From DATKZS01 sp035527835 [NCBI: bacterium] (GTDB lineage Bacteria; RBG-13-61-14), in contig DATKZS010000188.1 of NCBI GenBank assembly GCA_035527835.1, forward strand, positions 1-22,432: a stretch of DNA of 22,432 bases. The letters run 5' to 3'. A model generated the notes under the pieces. It searched no databases. It had not been told where the DNA came from and saw nothing but the letters and a program-made list of their open reading frames with translations. The translations under genes were made by a program, and so were the position numbers. This document shows positions 13,791-20,932 of the stretch, one piece after another (position 1 is the first letter of the stretch; each line of letters starts with the position of its first letter).

Positions 13791-15548
13791 ATGAATGTCG
13801 TTCAAAAAGGGATCGCTTTAGCGGCCCTGCTGTTGGCGTCGGGGATGGTGCTGGCCGGCTGCGGGGACCTCCGGGGCGGGGACGGGGTTGACGGGGCCGA
13901 CGGCGCTACGGGGACCCAGGGACTGATGGGCCCGGAGGGTCCGCCCGGCATCCTGGGCTTGCCCTGCGACGGCTGCGTGGACAACCAGTCCATCCTGGAC
14001 CGGACCATCGGGGCCGCCGACATCGCCGGCGACACCATCACCTCCAACGAGATCAAGGACGGGACCATCGAGGCCATGGATCTGCGCGACGGCGCGGTCA
14101 CCTCCGCCAAGATCCTTGACGGCGCCATCGCCTTCGCCGACATGGGCGCCGAATCCGTGGGCACGTCCGCGATCAGGGACGGCGGCATCACTATTGCCGA
14201 CATGGGCTCCGGCTCCGTGGGCACCGCCGCCATCGTTGACGGCTCCATCGCCCTTGCCGACATGGGCCCCAACTCGGTGGGCTCCGGCCAGATCGTCAAC
14301 GAGAGCATCACCTTCGACGACATCGGCGCCGGCGCCGTGGGGTCGTCCGAGATCATTGACAACAGCATCACCGTCAACGACATCGGCGCCGGCGCGGTGG
14401 GCTCGGACGAGATCATTAACAACAGCATCGGCGTCAACGACATCGGCACCGACGCGGTGGGCTCGGACGAGATCATCAACAACTCCATCCTCCACGGCGA
14501 CCTCGCCACCGGCGCCAACGCCCCGGTGTACACCGACAACATCTTCGACGGCACCATTCTCCACGCCGACCTGGGAGTCGGAGTGAACGCGCCGGTGTAT
14601 TCCGACAATATTCTCGACGGCGCCATCCTGTTCGCGGACCTGGCCACCGGGTCCACCAACGCCGCCCTGGCCCCGGTGCACACCGAAAACATCCTGGACG
14701 GGACCATCGCCTCCGCCGACCTGGCCGGCTCGACCATTATCACCTCCACCGGGCAGATCGGGGACGGGATCATCGAGCACCTTGACCTCGCCAGCGGGTC
14801 CACCGCCCCGGTGTGGTCCAATAACATCCTGGACGGGACCATAGCTCACGCCGATCTGGCCAGCGGGTCCACCGCCCCGGTATGGTCCAACAACATCCTG
14901 GACGGGACCATCGCGCACGCCGACCTGAACACCGGCGCGAGCGCCCCGGTGTGGTCCAACAACATCCTGGACGGGACCATCACCGGCGCCGACCTGAACA
15001 CCGGCGTGGCCATCATCACCGGGTCCACCCAAATCCAGGACGGGATCATCCTGCACGCCGACCTGGCCAGCGGGTCCACCGCCCCGGTATGGTCCAACAA
15101 CATCCTGGACGGGACCATCGCGGCGGCCGACGTGGCCCTGCACGCCATCAGCGACGGCTTCACCGTTTATGAATCCACCGTCAACCGCAGCGTGAACAAC
15201 CAGGCCGCGTACACCCTGCTCATGAACGGCGACACCATTATCGGCGTGGACGCGGACGCCTATTACCTGGTGATGTTCACGGGCGTGTTCGACAGCGCCA
15301 GCACCAGCACGGTGCCTTACCTGGCCCTGTGCCTGGACGGCGACACCACGCCCCCGCTGACGTTCGTCAGGGTCAACAGCTCTTCGGGCCAGCAGGCGGT
15401 AACGCTCCAGTGGCTGGGGCCGCTCACGGCCGTCTCCGGCACGAACCATCGGATCGGCGTGTATTGGAAAAACAGCGACAACTCCCAATTCCGGCAGAAC
15501 GTGGCGTACAGCAAGCGGATGCTCACCATCATCGAGCTCAACCGCTGA
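13791..15548 (+). CDS. Fibre lipoprotein 1: collagen-like stalk, long solenoid shaft, C1q/TNF-like tip
   Basis: The 585-aa product has a signal peptide and lipobox LAGC (Cys24). An unbroken collagen-like stretch of ten Gly-X-Y triplets follows (residues 29-58, including GPEGPPGIL), then CDGC (59-62). Residues ~66-450 are a beta-solenoid-like shaft. It begins with 20-residue units (two 10-residue turns) such as SAIRDGGITIADMGSGSVG, and later has 23-residue units such as LASGSTAPVWSNNILDGTI. The last ~130 residues look like a C1q/TNF-type jelly roll, ending RMLTIIELNR. The expected assembly is a lipid-anchored homotrimer. ATG 13791 is chosen for GGGGGAGG upstream and the signal peptide. This first gene has the longest shaft of the four. 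Function (adhesion, surface coat or receptor) is not shown. Confidence 0.85.
   Translation: MNVVQKGIALAALLLASGMVLAGCGDLRGGDGVDGADGATGTQGLMGPEGPPGILGLPCDGCVDNQSILDRTIGAADIAGDTITSNEIKDGTIEAMDLRDGAVTSAKILDGAIAFADMGAESVGTSAIRDGGITIADMGSGSVGTAAIVDGSIALADMGPNSVGSGQIVNESITFDDIGAGAVGSSEIIDNSITVNDIGAGAVGSDEIINNSIGVNDIGTDAVGSDEIINNSILHGDLATGANAPVYTDNIFDGTILHADLGVGVNAPVYSDNILDGAILFADLATGSTNAALAPVHTENILDGTIASADLAGSTIITSTGQIGDGIIEHLDLASGSTAPVWSNNILDGTIAHADLASGSTAPVWSNNILDGTIAHADLNTGASAPVWSNNILDGTITGADLNTGVAIITGSTQIQDGIILHADLASGSTAPVWSNNILDGTIAAADVALHAISDGFTVYESTVNRSVNNQAAYTLLMNGDTIIGVDADAYYLVMFTGVFDSASTSTVPYLALCLDGDTTPPLTFVRVNSSSGQQAVTLQWLGPLTAVSGTNHRIGVYWKNSDNSQFRQNVAYSKRMLTIIELNR
14784..15126 (+). repeat. 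69-bp coding repeats within fibre lipoprotein 1
   Basis: Three adjacent 69-bp units (14784-14852, 14853-14921, 14922-14990) and a fourth at 15058-15126 are nearly identical at DNA level. Each encodes 23 residues built on APVWSNNILDGTI. More diverged versions with APVYTDN and APVHTEN lie upstream from about 14510. The near-identity points to recent duplication or gene conversion. Unequal recombination would change shaft length in frame. Confidence 0.85.
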
Positions 15549-15634
15549 GTCCGAGTGAGGGCGAAGAGGAAATAGATGGGACCAGCATCATGTCATATGA
15601 ACTGGACCGACGCCCGCGGCAAGGGGGACGGCTG

Positions 15635-16717
15635 ATGAAGCTCATGAAAATTTATCTGCTGGCGGGCCTGGCCCTGTTCGCCATTGCCCCGGCCCTCTCC
15701 GGATGCGACCAGGTTACCGAGCTCATCGGCATCAGGGGCGCGCCCGGCGAAGACGGCAACAACGGGGCCAAGGGCGCGCTGGGAGCGCAAGGGCTGCCCG
15801 GCGAGTACGGCGCCGCCCTGCTCCCCTGCGACGGGTGCGTGGAAAATCCCTCTCTGGCCGACCAGGCGGTCGGCACGCTGGAGCTGTCCTCCAAAGCCGT
15901 CCGTTCCAATCACATCATGGACGGGGCCGTGACCAACTCGAAGCTGGACAACTCGGCCGTGACCATGGCGAAGTTCCTGGACCAGGCGGTGACCGGCGCC
16001 AAGATCATTTCCGGCGAGGTCACGGCAACGGAGCTGGCGCCCGGCTCGGTGACCGCGGGCAAGATCGCGGCCGGGGCCGTGCAGTCCGGCAACATCGCGG
16101 CCGGCGCGGTCGAGACCTGCGACATCGCCTCCAACGCGGTGCAGGCGGGAGATTTAGCCGCGGGCGCGGTGCAGCCCGGCGACATCGCGCCGGGAGCGGT
16201 GGGGTCAACAAACATCGTCGCCGGCGCGGTTGACGCCAGGACCATCGCCCTGGGCGCGGTCAACCGCATCTGGACCAAGTCGGGAGACAATATTGACAGC
16301 ATCGGCCTCTCCAACTGGACGCCGATTGACGACATGTCCATAACCTTCACCGCCCGGGGCGGGGCCTATTGGGTCCTCTTCAACGGCGGGTTTTATTCGG
16401 CCGGTTCCAACGCCGAAGCGCAAGTCCGGCTGGTCGAGGGCAACACCATCCTCAATATGCAGCGGCTGCCTTCGGTGTCCAAGCCGGTCGCCGATCTGGC
16501 CTGCAGCTTGTGCGTCCAGCCCCACTCCCATTCCGGCAGCGGGCAATATCTGGGGAGCCTGACCCTGCACTGGACCGGCGAGCTCGCGGCCGGGAGCCAT
16601 ACCTTTGAGGTCGAGTGGCGCAACGGCCAGACCGCGGCGATCTACTCGCAGCCGCTCAACCGGGTGAGGAACCTTACCATCGTCGAGTTCGCCAAGACCG
16701 AGGTCGAGGAGTATTAG
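15635..16717 (+). CDS. Fibre lipoprotein 2: collagen-like stalk, decapeptide solenoid, C1q/TNF-like tip
   Basis: This is a 360-aa paralog of gene 1. The signal peptide ends at lipobox LSGC (Cys24), followed by Asp at +2. Ten Gly-X-Y triplets (residues 32-61: GIR GAP GED GNN and so on) lead to LLPCDGCV (Cys65, Cys68). The shaft (~70-208) is a clean 10-residue repeat of the form AGAVxxGxIA, for example AGAVQSGNIAAGAVETCDIA. The tip (~210-360) starts NRIWTKSGDN, contains LFNGGFYSAGSN and a Cys/His patch (CSLCVQPHSHS), and ends RNLTIVEFAK. ATG 15635 is chosen for AAGGGGG upstream; Met at 15644 is possible. It starts 86 bp after gene 1. Confidence 0.85.
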   Translation: MKLMKIYLLAGLALFAIAPALSGCDQVTELIGIRGAPGEDGNNGAKGALGAQGLPGEYGAALLPCDGCVENPSLADQAVGTLELSSKAVRSNHIMDGAVTNSKLDNSAVTMAKFLDQAVTGAKIISGEVTATELAPGSVTAGKIAAGAVQSGNIAAGAVETCDIASNAVQAGDLAAGAVQPGDIAPGAVGSTNIVAGAVDARTIALGAVNRIWTKSGDNIDSIGLSNWTPIDDMSITFTARGGAYWVLFNGGFYSAGSNAEAQVRLVEGNTILNMQRLPSVSKPVADLACSLCVQPHSHSGSGQYLGSLTLHWTGELAAGSHTFEVEWRNGQTAAIYSQPLNRVRNLTIVEFAKTEVEEY

Positions 16718-16754
16718 CGCGGCCGTAAGAAAACGGCGGAGGGGCGAGGTGGAA

Positions 16755-17885
16755 ATGATGAAAAAATCAGCGCCGTTTCTGGCCATGCTCTTGGCGCTGG
16801 TCCTGCTGGCTTTCGGCTGTGACGGGCTCAAGGGGGAGGACGGCCTGGACGGACACAACGGCGTGCCCGGCGTGGCCGGCGAACCGGGTCCGCCGGGAGA
16901 GCCGGGGGTGCTGGGCTTTCCCTGCGACAAGTGCGTGGACTCCCTGTCCATCAAGGACGGTTCCGTGGTCCACGCCAAGATCGCCGACCTGGCGGTGGGC
17001 GACACGCAGATGGCCCCGGACGCCGTGGGCGCGCTCCAGCTCGCTGACGGGTCCATCGGGACCGCGCAACTGGCCGACCAGTCCGTGGACCGCTATCGAA
17101 TCGCGGATGGAGCGGTCACCGACGCCAAGCTGGCGGCGGGCGCGGTGACGGCGGGCAAGATCGGCCCCGAGGCCGTGGCGGCCGGGAACATCGCCTGCGA
17201 CGCGGTGGGACCAGCCAACATCGCGCCCGGCGCGGTGACGGCCGGGAACCTGGCCCCCGCCGCGGTCGAGACCGGCGACCTCGCCTCCGGCGCCGTGGCC
17301 AACGCCAACATCGCCGACGGCGCCGTGGAAGTCCAGCAGATCAAGATGGGCGCCATTAACCACATGTGGACGGTGAACGGGAAGAACGACACCAGCCTCG
17401 GGAGCAAGAGCGTCTGGGAAGGCATGAACGACATGGCCCTGCTCATTGACGGCGCCACCGCCGCCGCCTATCTGGCCCAGTTTGACGGGAGCTTCTATTC
17501 AACCGGCATGAACAACTCGACCTACGTCCGCCTGGTGGTGGCCGCCGGGTCCACCGTCACCGAGCTGAACCGGCAGCGTATGAGCTCGAGCCGGTCCGCG
17601 GATTATTCTTTTTCCTGCCGCAAGGAAGTGCATTTTCCGACCGACGCCTACGCGCATTTCCATACCGTGTTGAACTGCTCCAACAATCACAGCCACGTCG
17701 GCCCGCAGTTTATGGGGAGCATATCCTTGCACTGGGCGGGCGAGCTGCCGGCGCGGCCGGCCGGCTACGTTTTCCGGGTGGAATGGTATGACGGAGGATC
17801 CGCATCCAACGTCATCTCTCAGCTCATGTCCGATGGCGACCGGAACCTGAGCCTGATCCGGTTCCTGAAGACCCCGGTGAACTGA
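16755..17885 (+). CDS. Fibre lipoprotein 3: collagen-like stalk, decapeptide solenoid, C1q/TNF-like tip
   Basis: This 376-aa paralog has the signal peptide MMKKSAPFLAMLLALVLLAF and Cys22 as the lipid anchor, with Asp at +2. Eleven unbroken Gly-X-Y triplets (residues 24-56), with the most collagen-like run, GEPGPPGEPG, lead to CDKC (57-60). The decapeptide shaft (~62-200) contains units such as PEAVAAGNIACDAVGPANIA. The tip begins NHMWTVNGKND. It carries a loop absent from gene 2 (SFSC through LNCSNNHSH) and ends RNLSLIRFLK. It starts 37 bp after gene 2; an in-frame GTG at 16749 is an alternative start. Like its neighbours it is probably trimeric and membrane-tethered. Confidence 0.85.
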   Translation: MMKKSAPFLAMLLALVLLAFGCDGLKGEDGLDGHNGVPGVAGEPGPPGEPGVLGFPCDKCVDSLSIKDGSVVHAKIADLAVGDTQMAPDAVGALQLADGSIGTAQLADQSVDRYRIADGAVTDAKLAAGAVTAGKIGPEAVAAGNIACDAVGPANIAPGAVTAGNLAPAAVETGDLASGAVANANIADGAVEVQQIKMGAINHMWTVNGKNDTSLGSKSVWEGMNDMALLIDGATAAAYLAQFDGSFYSTGMNNSTYVRLVVAAGSTVTELNRQRMSSSRSADYSFSCRKEVHFPTDAYAHFHTVLNCSNNHSHVGPQFMGSISLHWAGELPARPAGYVFRVEWYDGGSASNVISQLMSDGDRNLSLIRFLKTPVN

Positions 17886-17894
17886 GGAGGCGTC

Positions 17895-19142
17895 ATGAGA
17901 CGGTCACACAACGGAAGCGGTGCGGGGAGGGACGGGATGGGCCGGAAGATCATGGGGGCGCTGCTCCTGGCCGCCCTGGTCCTGCCCTGGCTTGGCTGCA
18001 ATTTCCTTACCGGGGAGGACGCCAAGAACGGCAAGAACGGAGGGACGGGAGATGAAGGCCCCCAAGGCCCGCAGGGGCTATCGGTGGTGGAAAGCCTGCC
18101 CTGCGTGACCGGGTGCATTGACGGCGACCAGAGCATCAAGGACGCCGCGGTGGACACCCGGGTGCTGGCGGACGGCGCCGTGACCCAGGAAAAAATCGGG
18201 GACGGCGCGGTGGGGACCGCCCAGGTGGCCGACCAGGCGGTGGACACCATGAACATCGCCATTGACGCGGTCGGCGCCGCCCAGATCGCCGATTTGACCG
18301 TGACCGGCGTCCAACTGGCCGCCGCCGCGGTGACCGCGGCCAACGGCGCCCTCGCCCCCGACGCGGTGACTTCAGGGAACCTGGCGGCCGACGCCGTGCA
18401 AAGCGGCGACATCGCCCCCAACGCCGTGCTGCCCACCATCGGGCCGGTGGCCGGAGGCGTGGCCGCGGGAGCGGTGGGGCCCGGCGACATCGGCGCCGAC
18501 GCCGTCATCCCCGCGGACGGGGCCACTCCCGGCAGCATCGCCCCCGATGCCGTGGACACCCACCATCTGGCGGACGGCGCCGTCTACCGGATGTGGACCA
18601 TGAAAGGCACCACCTCGGAGTACACCACTTCCTCCGCCTGGCAGGACTTGAACCAGATGAGCTGGCCGCTCAGCAACGGGGACCCCGCGGTCTACACCGT
18701 CTTCTTCAACGGCACCTTCTACGCCGCCAGCGGGAGCAACACCTATAACGACGATTTCGAGGTCCGGATCGTGGAAATGAACGGCGCCTCCCTGGTGGAC
18801 GTCAAGACCTACCAGACCCTGACCTCCAACTATGAGCCCACCGCCGCGCTGTCCTGGTGTTATTTCAGCGGCAGTGAAACATGCTACTGGTATCCTGAGA
18901 CATATACCAGGTTTTGGAGTATATATTGTTATCCCTCCCACGCCCATGCGACCACGGTCTCCAACTTCGCCGGCTCGGTGCTGCTCACCTGGGCGGGATA
19001 CCTGGACCCCGCCGGCGGCCATACCCTCAAGGTGCAGTACCGGTCCATCACCGGCCAGGAAATGCACTCCAACCCGACCTATGGAGACCGCATCCTCACC
19101 GTCATGGAAATGTCCAACGCGCTCCTGACCGTGGTGCCTTGA
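17895..19142 (+). CDS. Fibre lipoprotein 4: interrupted collagen-like stalk, decapeptide solenoid, Cys-rich C1q/TNF-like tip
   Basis: This 415-aa paralog starts 9 bp after gene 3 with GAGGAGG 4 nt before its ATG; Met15 (17937) is another possible start. The lipobox is WLGC (Cys35). The stalk is shorter and interrupted: GED, AKN, then six triplets from residue 46 (GKN GGT GDE GPQ GPQ GLS). The Cys pair is spaced CVTGC instead of CxxC. The shaft (~76-230) is less regular, with insertions (AAVTAANGALA and GPVAGGVAAGAVG). The tip begins YRMWTMKGTT. It has a large aromatic, Cys-containing loop (SWCYFSGSETC, then IYCYPSHAHA) encoded partly by an AT-rich patch, and ends RILTVMEMSN. It is the most diverged copy and the last gene of the operon. 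Confidence 0.83.
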   Translation: MRRSHNGSGAGRDGMGRKIMGALLLAALVLPWLGCNFLTGEDAKNGKNGGTGDEGPQGPQGLSVVESLPCVTGCIDGDQSIKDAAVDTRVLADGAVTQEKIGDGAVGTAQVADQAVDTMNIAIDAVGAAQIADLTVTGVQLAAAAVTAANGALAPDAVTSGNLAADAVQSGDIAPNAVLPTIGPVAGGVAAGAVGPGDIGADAVIPADGATPGSIAPDAVDTHHLADGAVYRMWTMKGTTSEYTTSSAWQDLNQMSWPLSNGDPAVYTVFFNGTFYAASGSNTYNDDFEVRIVEMNGASLVDVKTYQTLTSNYEPTAALSWCYFSGSETCYWYPETYTRFWSIYCYPSHAHATTVSNFAGSVLLTWAGYLDPAGGHTLKVQYRSITGQEMHSNPTYGDRILTVMEMSNALLTVVP

Positions 19143-19176
19143 GCGGCAAAAGGCGGGAGGCCGGAGGAGGTCGGGC

Positions 19177-20124
19177 TTAGGACCCCGGCTCCGGAGGCGG
19201 TTCGTAATAGATGTTGGGGTTTTTGCCCACGATGATCTTGAAGCCGAACGCCAGGCCGCTCGCCATCTGGCCGTCCACCATTTTCTTGCCCGCGGCGTTT
19301 TTGAACTTGGGGTCCGCGGTGTCCCAGAAGGGCATGATGTAGCCCAGGTCGAGCTGGAACCAGAGCCAGTCAAAGGGCGAGAGCCAAACTCCCGCGTAGG
19401 CGTCGGCAAAGGGGATGGACTGGGAGGCCTCCCACCTTTTCTTGGGCACGTCCTGTCCGGAGACGCTGAGGGTGAGGTCGCCGGAGCCGCCGAGCACTCC
19501 CACCAGGTATCCGACCCGGAGGTAGGGCACGCGGCGCGGGTAGCGGCGCTCGATCATGTGGTTGTACTCCATGAAGCCGGCGAAGCCGGTGAAGGAGATG
19601 AAGGCGTTGCGCCGCTTGTTCTGCACCAGTTCGGAGTGGTGCTGGTATCCGCTCAGCATCAGGGCCCCGACCCGGAGGTCCCGGTAAATGATGCCGCCCA
19701 TGGGTCCGGAGAGCATGCCGCGCTCGGAAAAGGACTCGACCTTGCGGTCTTGGGTCATGGGATCGAAAATGCTCATGTCGAGCTGCATGGTCAGCACCGA
19801 CAGGCCCATGAACCAGCCCACGTCCGCGCGCCGCTTGCGCTCGGGCCTCTCCTCCCGCGAGAACAGGCCCTTGAGCTTGTCACCGGCCCGGGCCCGAGTC
19901 GTGTCCCGGCCCTCATCCCCCTGGTCCAGGTCCTGATCCGGTTCCTGGTCCGTGCTCTGCTCCTCATCCTCCTGGTCCTGGTTCCGGTCCCGGTCCCGGT
20001 GCCGGCGCGCCGCGACCAGGGTGGGATCGAAACGCCCGTCCAGGCGCACGCCCTCAGCCCGCGCTCCATCCACAGCGGCCAAACCAAGGACAAATATCAC
20101 CGCCACCGCCAGCTTGAAGTTCAT
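19177..20124 (-). CDS. Putative outer-membrane beta-barrel protein with an acidic/basic low-complexity linker
   Basis: This 315-aa protein converges on the fibre operon, the two stop codons being 34 bp apart. The start at 20124 (MNFKLAVAVIFVLGLAAVDG) is preferred because GGAG lies 8 nt upstream; the in-frame ATG at 20130 would leave only 2 nt. The signal peptide ends near ARAE. Residues ~38-75 are low complexity (HRDRDRNQDQEDEEQ and DQEPDQDLDQGDEG). The rest alternates aromatic and polar residues as beta-strands do: DVGWFMGLSVLTMQLDMSIF, LRVGALMLSGYQ, YLRVGYLVGVLGG, and WLWFQLDLGYIMPFW. The barrel call is inferred from this pattern; no family is recognised. A MITE-like element sits about 50 bp upstream. 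Confidence 0.6.
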   Translation of the reverse strand: MNFKLAVAVIFVLGLAAVDGARAEGVRLDGRFDPTLVAARRHRDRDRNQDQEDEEQSTDQEPDQDLDQGDEGRDTTRARAGDKLKGLFSREERPERKRRADVGWFMGLSVLTMQLDMSIFDPMTQDRKVESFSERGMLSGPMGGIIYRDLRVGALMLSGYQHHSELVQNKRRNAFISFTGFAGFMEYNHMIERRYPRRVPYLRVGYLVGVLGGSGDLTLSVSGQDVPKKRWEASQSIPFADAYAGVWLSPFDWLWFQLDLGYIMPFWDTADPKFKNAAGKKMVDGQMASGLAFGFKIIVGKNPNIYYEPPPEPGS

Positions 20125-20176
20125 CCGCATCGCTCCTTGATACGACTAACGCTTTTCCATCAATATCATATCGGCC

Positions 20177-20439
20177 CACTCTTGTCCAAAATAGGCCGTA
20201 AGAAAACCGCCAAGACGCCAAGAGCGCCAAGGACCGCCAAGTAAATCATGATGTTTCTTCGCGGCCCGGCAAAGAACAGCTCCGGAGCGCTGGCCCCAAC
20301 CGGCTTGGCGGACCGGCCGACGGGAGCGCCAAGCAAGAAACATTCGCACCCAAGCCCTCTTAAAATCGTGTTTAAAAATAATCCTTGGCGCTCTTGGCGT
20401 CTTGGCGGTTCTCCGGTCCGTTTATTTGGGACAGCACTG
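20177..20439. mobile_element. MITE-like element, copy C
   Basis: A 263-bp relative of copies A and B in the same orientation, with CACTCTTGTCCAAAATA at the left and TTTGGGACAGCACTG at the right. It has the same CGCCAAG and CTTGGCG blocks near its ends. The flanking 9-mers do not match, so the original duplication has been lost or one flank has been rearranged. It lies upstream of the putative barrel gene. Confidence 0.8.
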
Positions 20440-20640
20440 ATTAATTATGATTAATTAAGCATAATTATACAACTAAATAGTTAATTTAAAACGACAATTT
20501 GCTCATGATCGCTCCGTTCGCAATCTTATTTAATTTCATCTGGTTATGACCATGCTAAAATTTTTACCTGAGAAGATGCCTTTAACTTGTTGAAAAAGCT
20601 GGGCATAAGATGATTTAACATAATTTAGCATTTTTTTCTT
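20440..20640. other. AT-rich island before the T6SS genes
   Basis: About 200 bp rich in TTAATTA, TTTAA and AAATTTTT runs, in sharp contrast to the GC-rich surroundings. I find no gene in it. Such regions often bind nucleoid-silencing proteins or hold regulatory sites. It begins directly at the MITE C boundary and ends at the tssJ promoter. Confidence 0.6.
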
Positions 20641-20667
20641 GACAATGCACCATATATGGTATATTAA
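20639..20667 (+). promoter_or_regulatory. Putative T6SS promoter with an embedded 12-bp palindrome
   Basis: TTGACA (20639-20644) and TATTAA (20662-20667) are 17 bp apart; TATATT at 20660 is an overlapping alternative -10. Between the boxes lies the perfect palindrome ACCATATATGGT (20649-20660), well placed as an operator. The transcript would have a leader of about 260 nt before tssJ. Confidence 0.55.
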
Positions 20668-20908
20668 TGCCTTCAATCCCTACTATGGGGACACATTTGC
20701 ATCTTGTGAATACAAGGTATCGGGTGAATGTGCCGGCGGTAATGGAAGCGGATACTACGCCTTCGGATTAACCAAGAGGGAACAGCGGAACGCGGGTGGA
20801 ATGCAGGGGCGGGAGGCGCAACGTGGAATCAGCGGGGCGAGGGATGCCGGACCGGGGTTCGGCGGCGAGCGCGGGGTTTTGCCGTCCGCGGCATGTTTAT
20901 GTGTCCGC

Positions 20909-20928
20909 GCCCTCTGGCCGCAGAGGGC
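20909..20928 (+). promoter_or_regulatory. Hairpin covering the tssJ ribosome-binding site
   Basis: GCCCTCTG-GCCG-CAGAGGGC is a perfect 8-bp stem with a 4-nt loop. Its 3' arm contains GAGGG, the Shine-Dalgarno for the ATG at 20933. Folding would hide the site, so the long leader could control tssJ translation. Confidence 0.5.
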
Positions 20929-20932
20929 AAAG

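Noticed and set aside
14784-15126. Regular 69-bp direct repeats as a CRISPR-like or intergenic satellite array
   Set aside because: The units are a multiple of three, in frame in the fibre gene, and encode the solenoid shaft.
13818-15488. 556-codon minus-strand open frame opposite fibre gene 1
   Set aside because: Its repeats simply mirror the solenoid repeats of the sense gene. It has no ribosome site or signal peptide; the sense frame has both.
20639-20932. N-terminal extension of TssJ from the TTG at 20639
   Set aside because: The TTG is part of the -35 box, the extension would put about 100 residues before the signal peptide, and its composition is not protein-like. A start at 20933 has a ribosome site and a proper lipoprotein signal.
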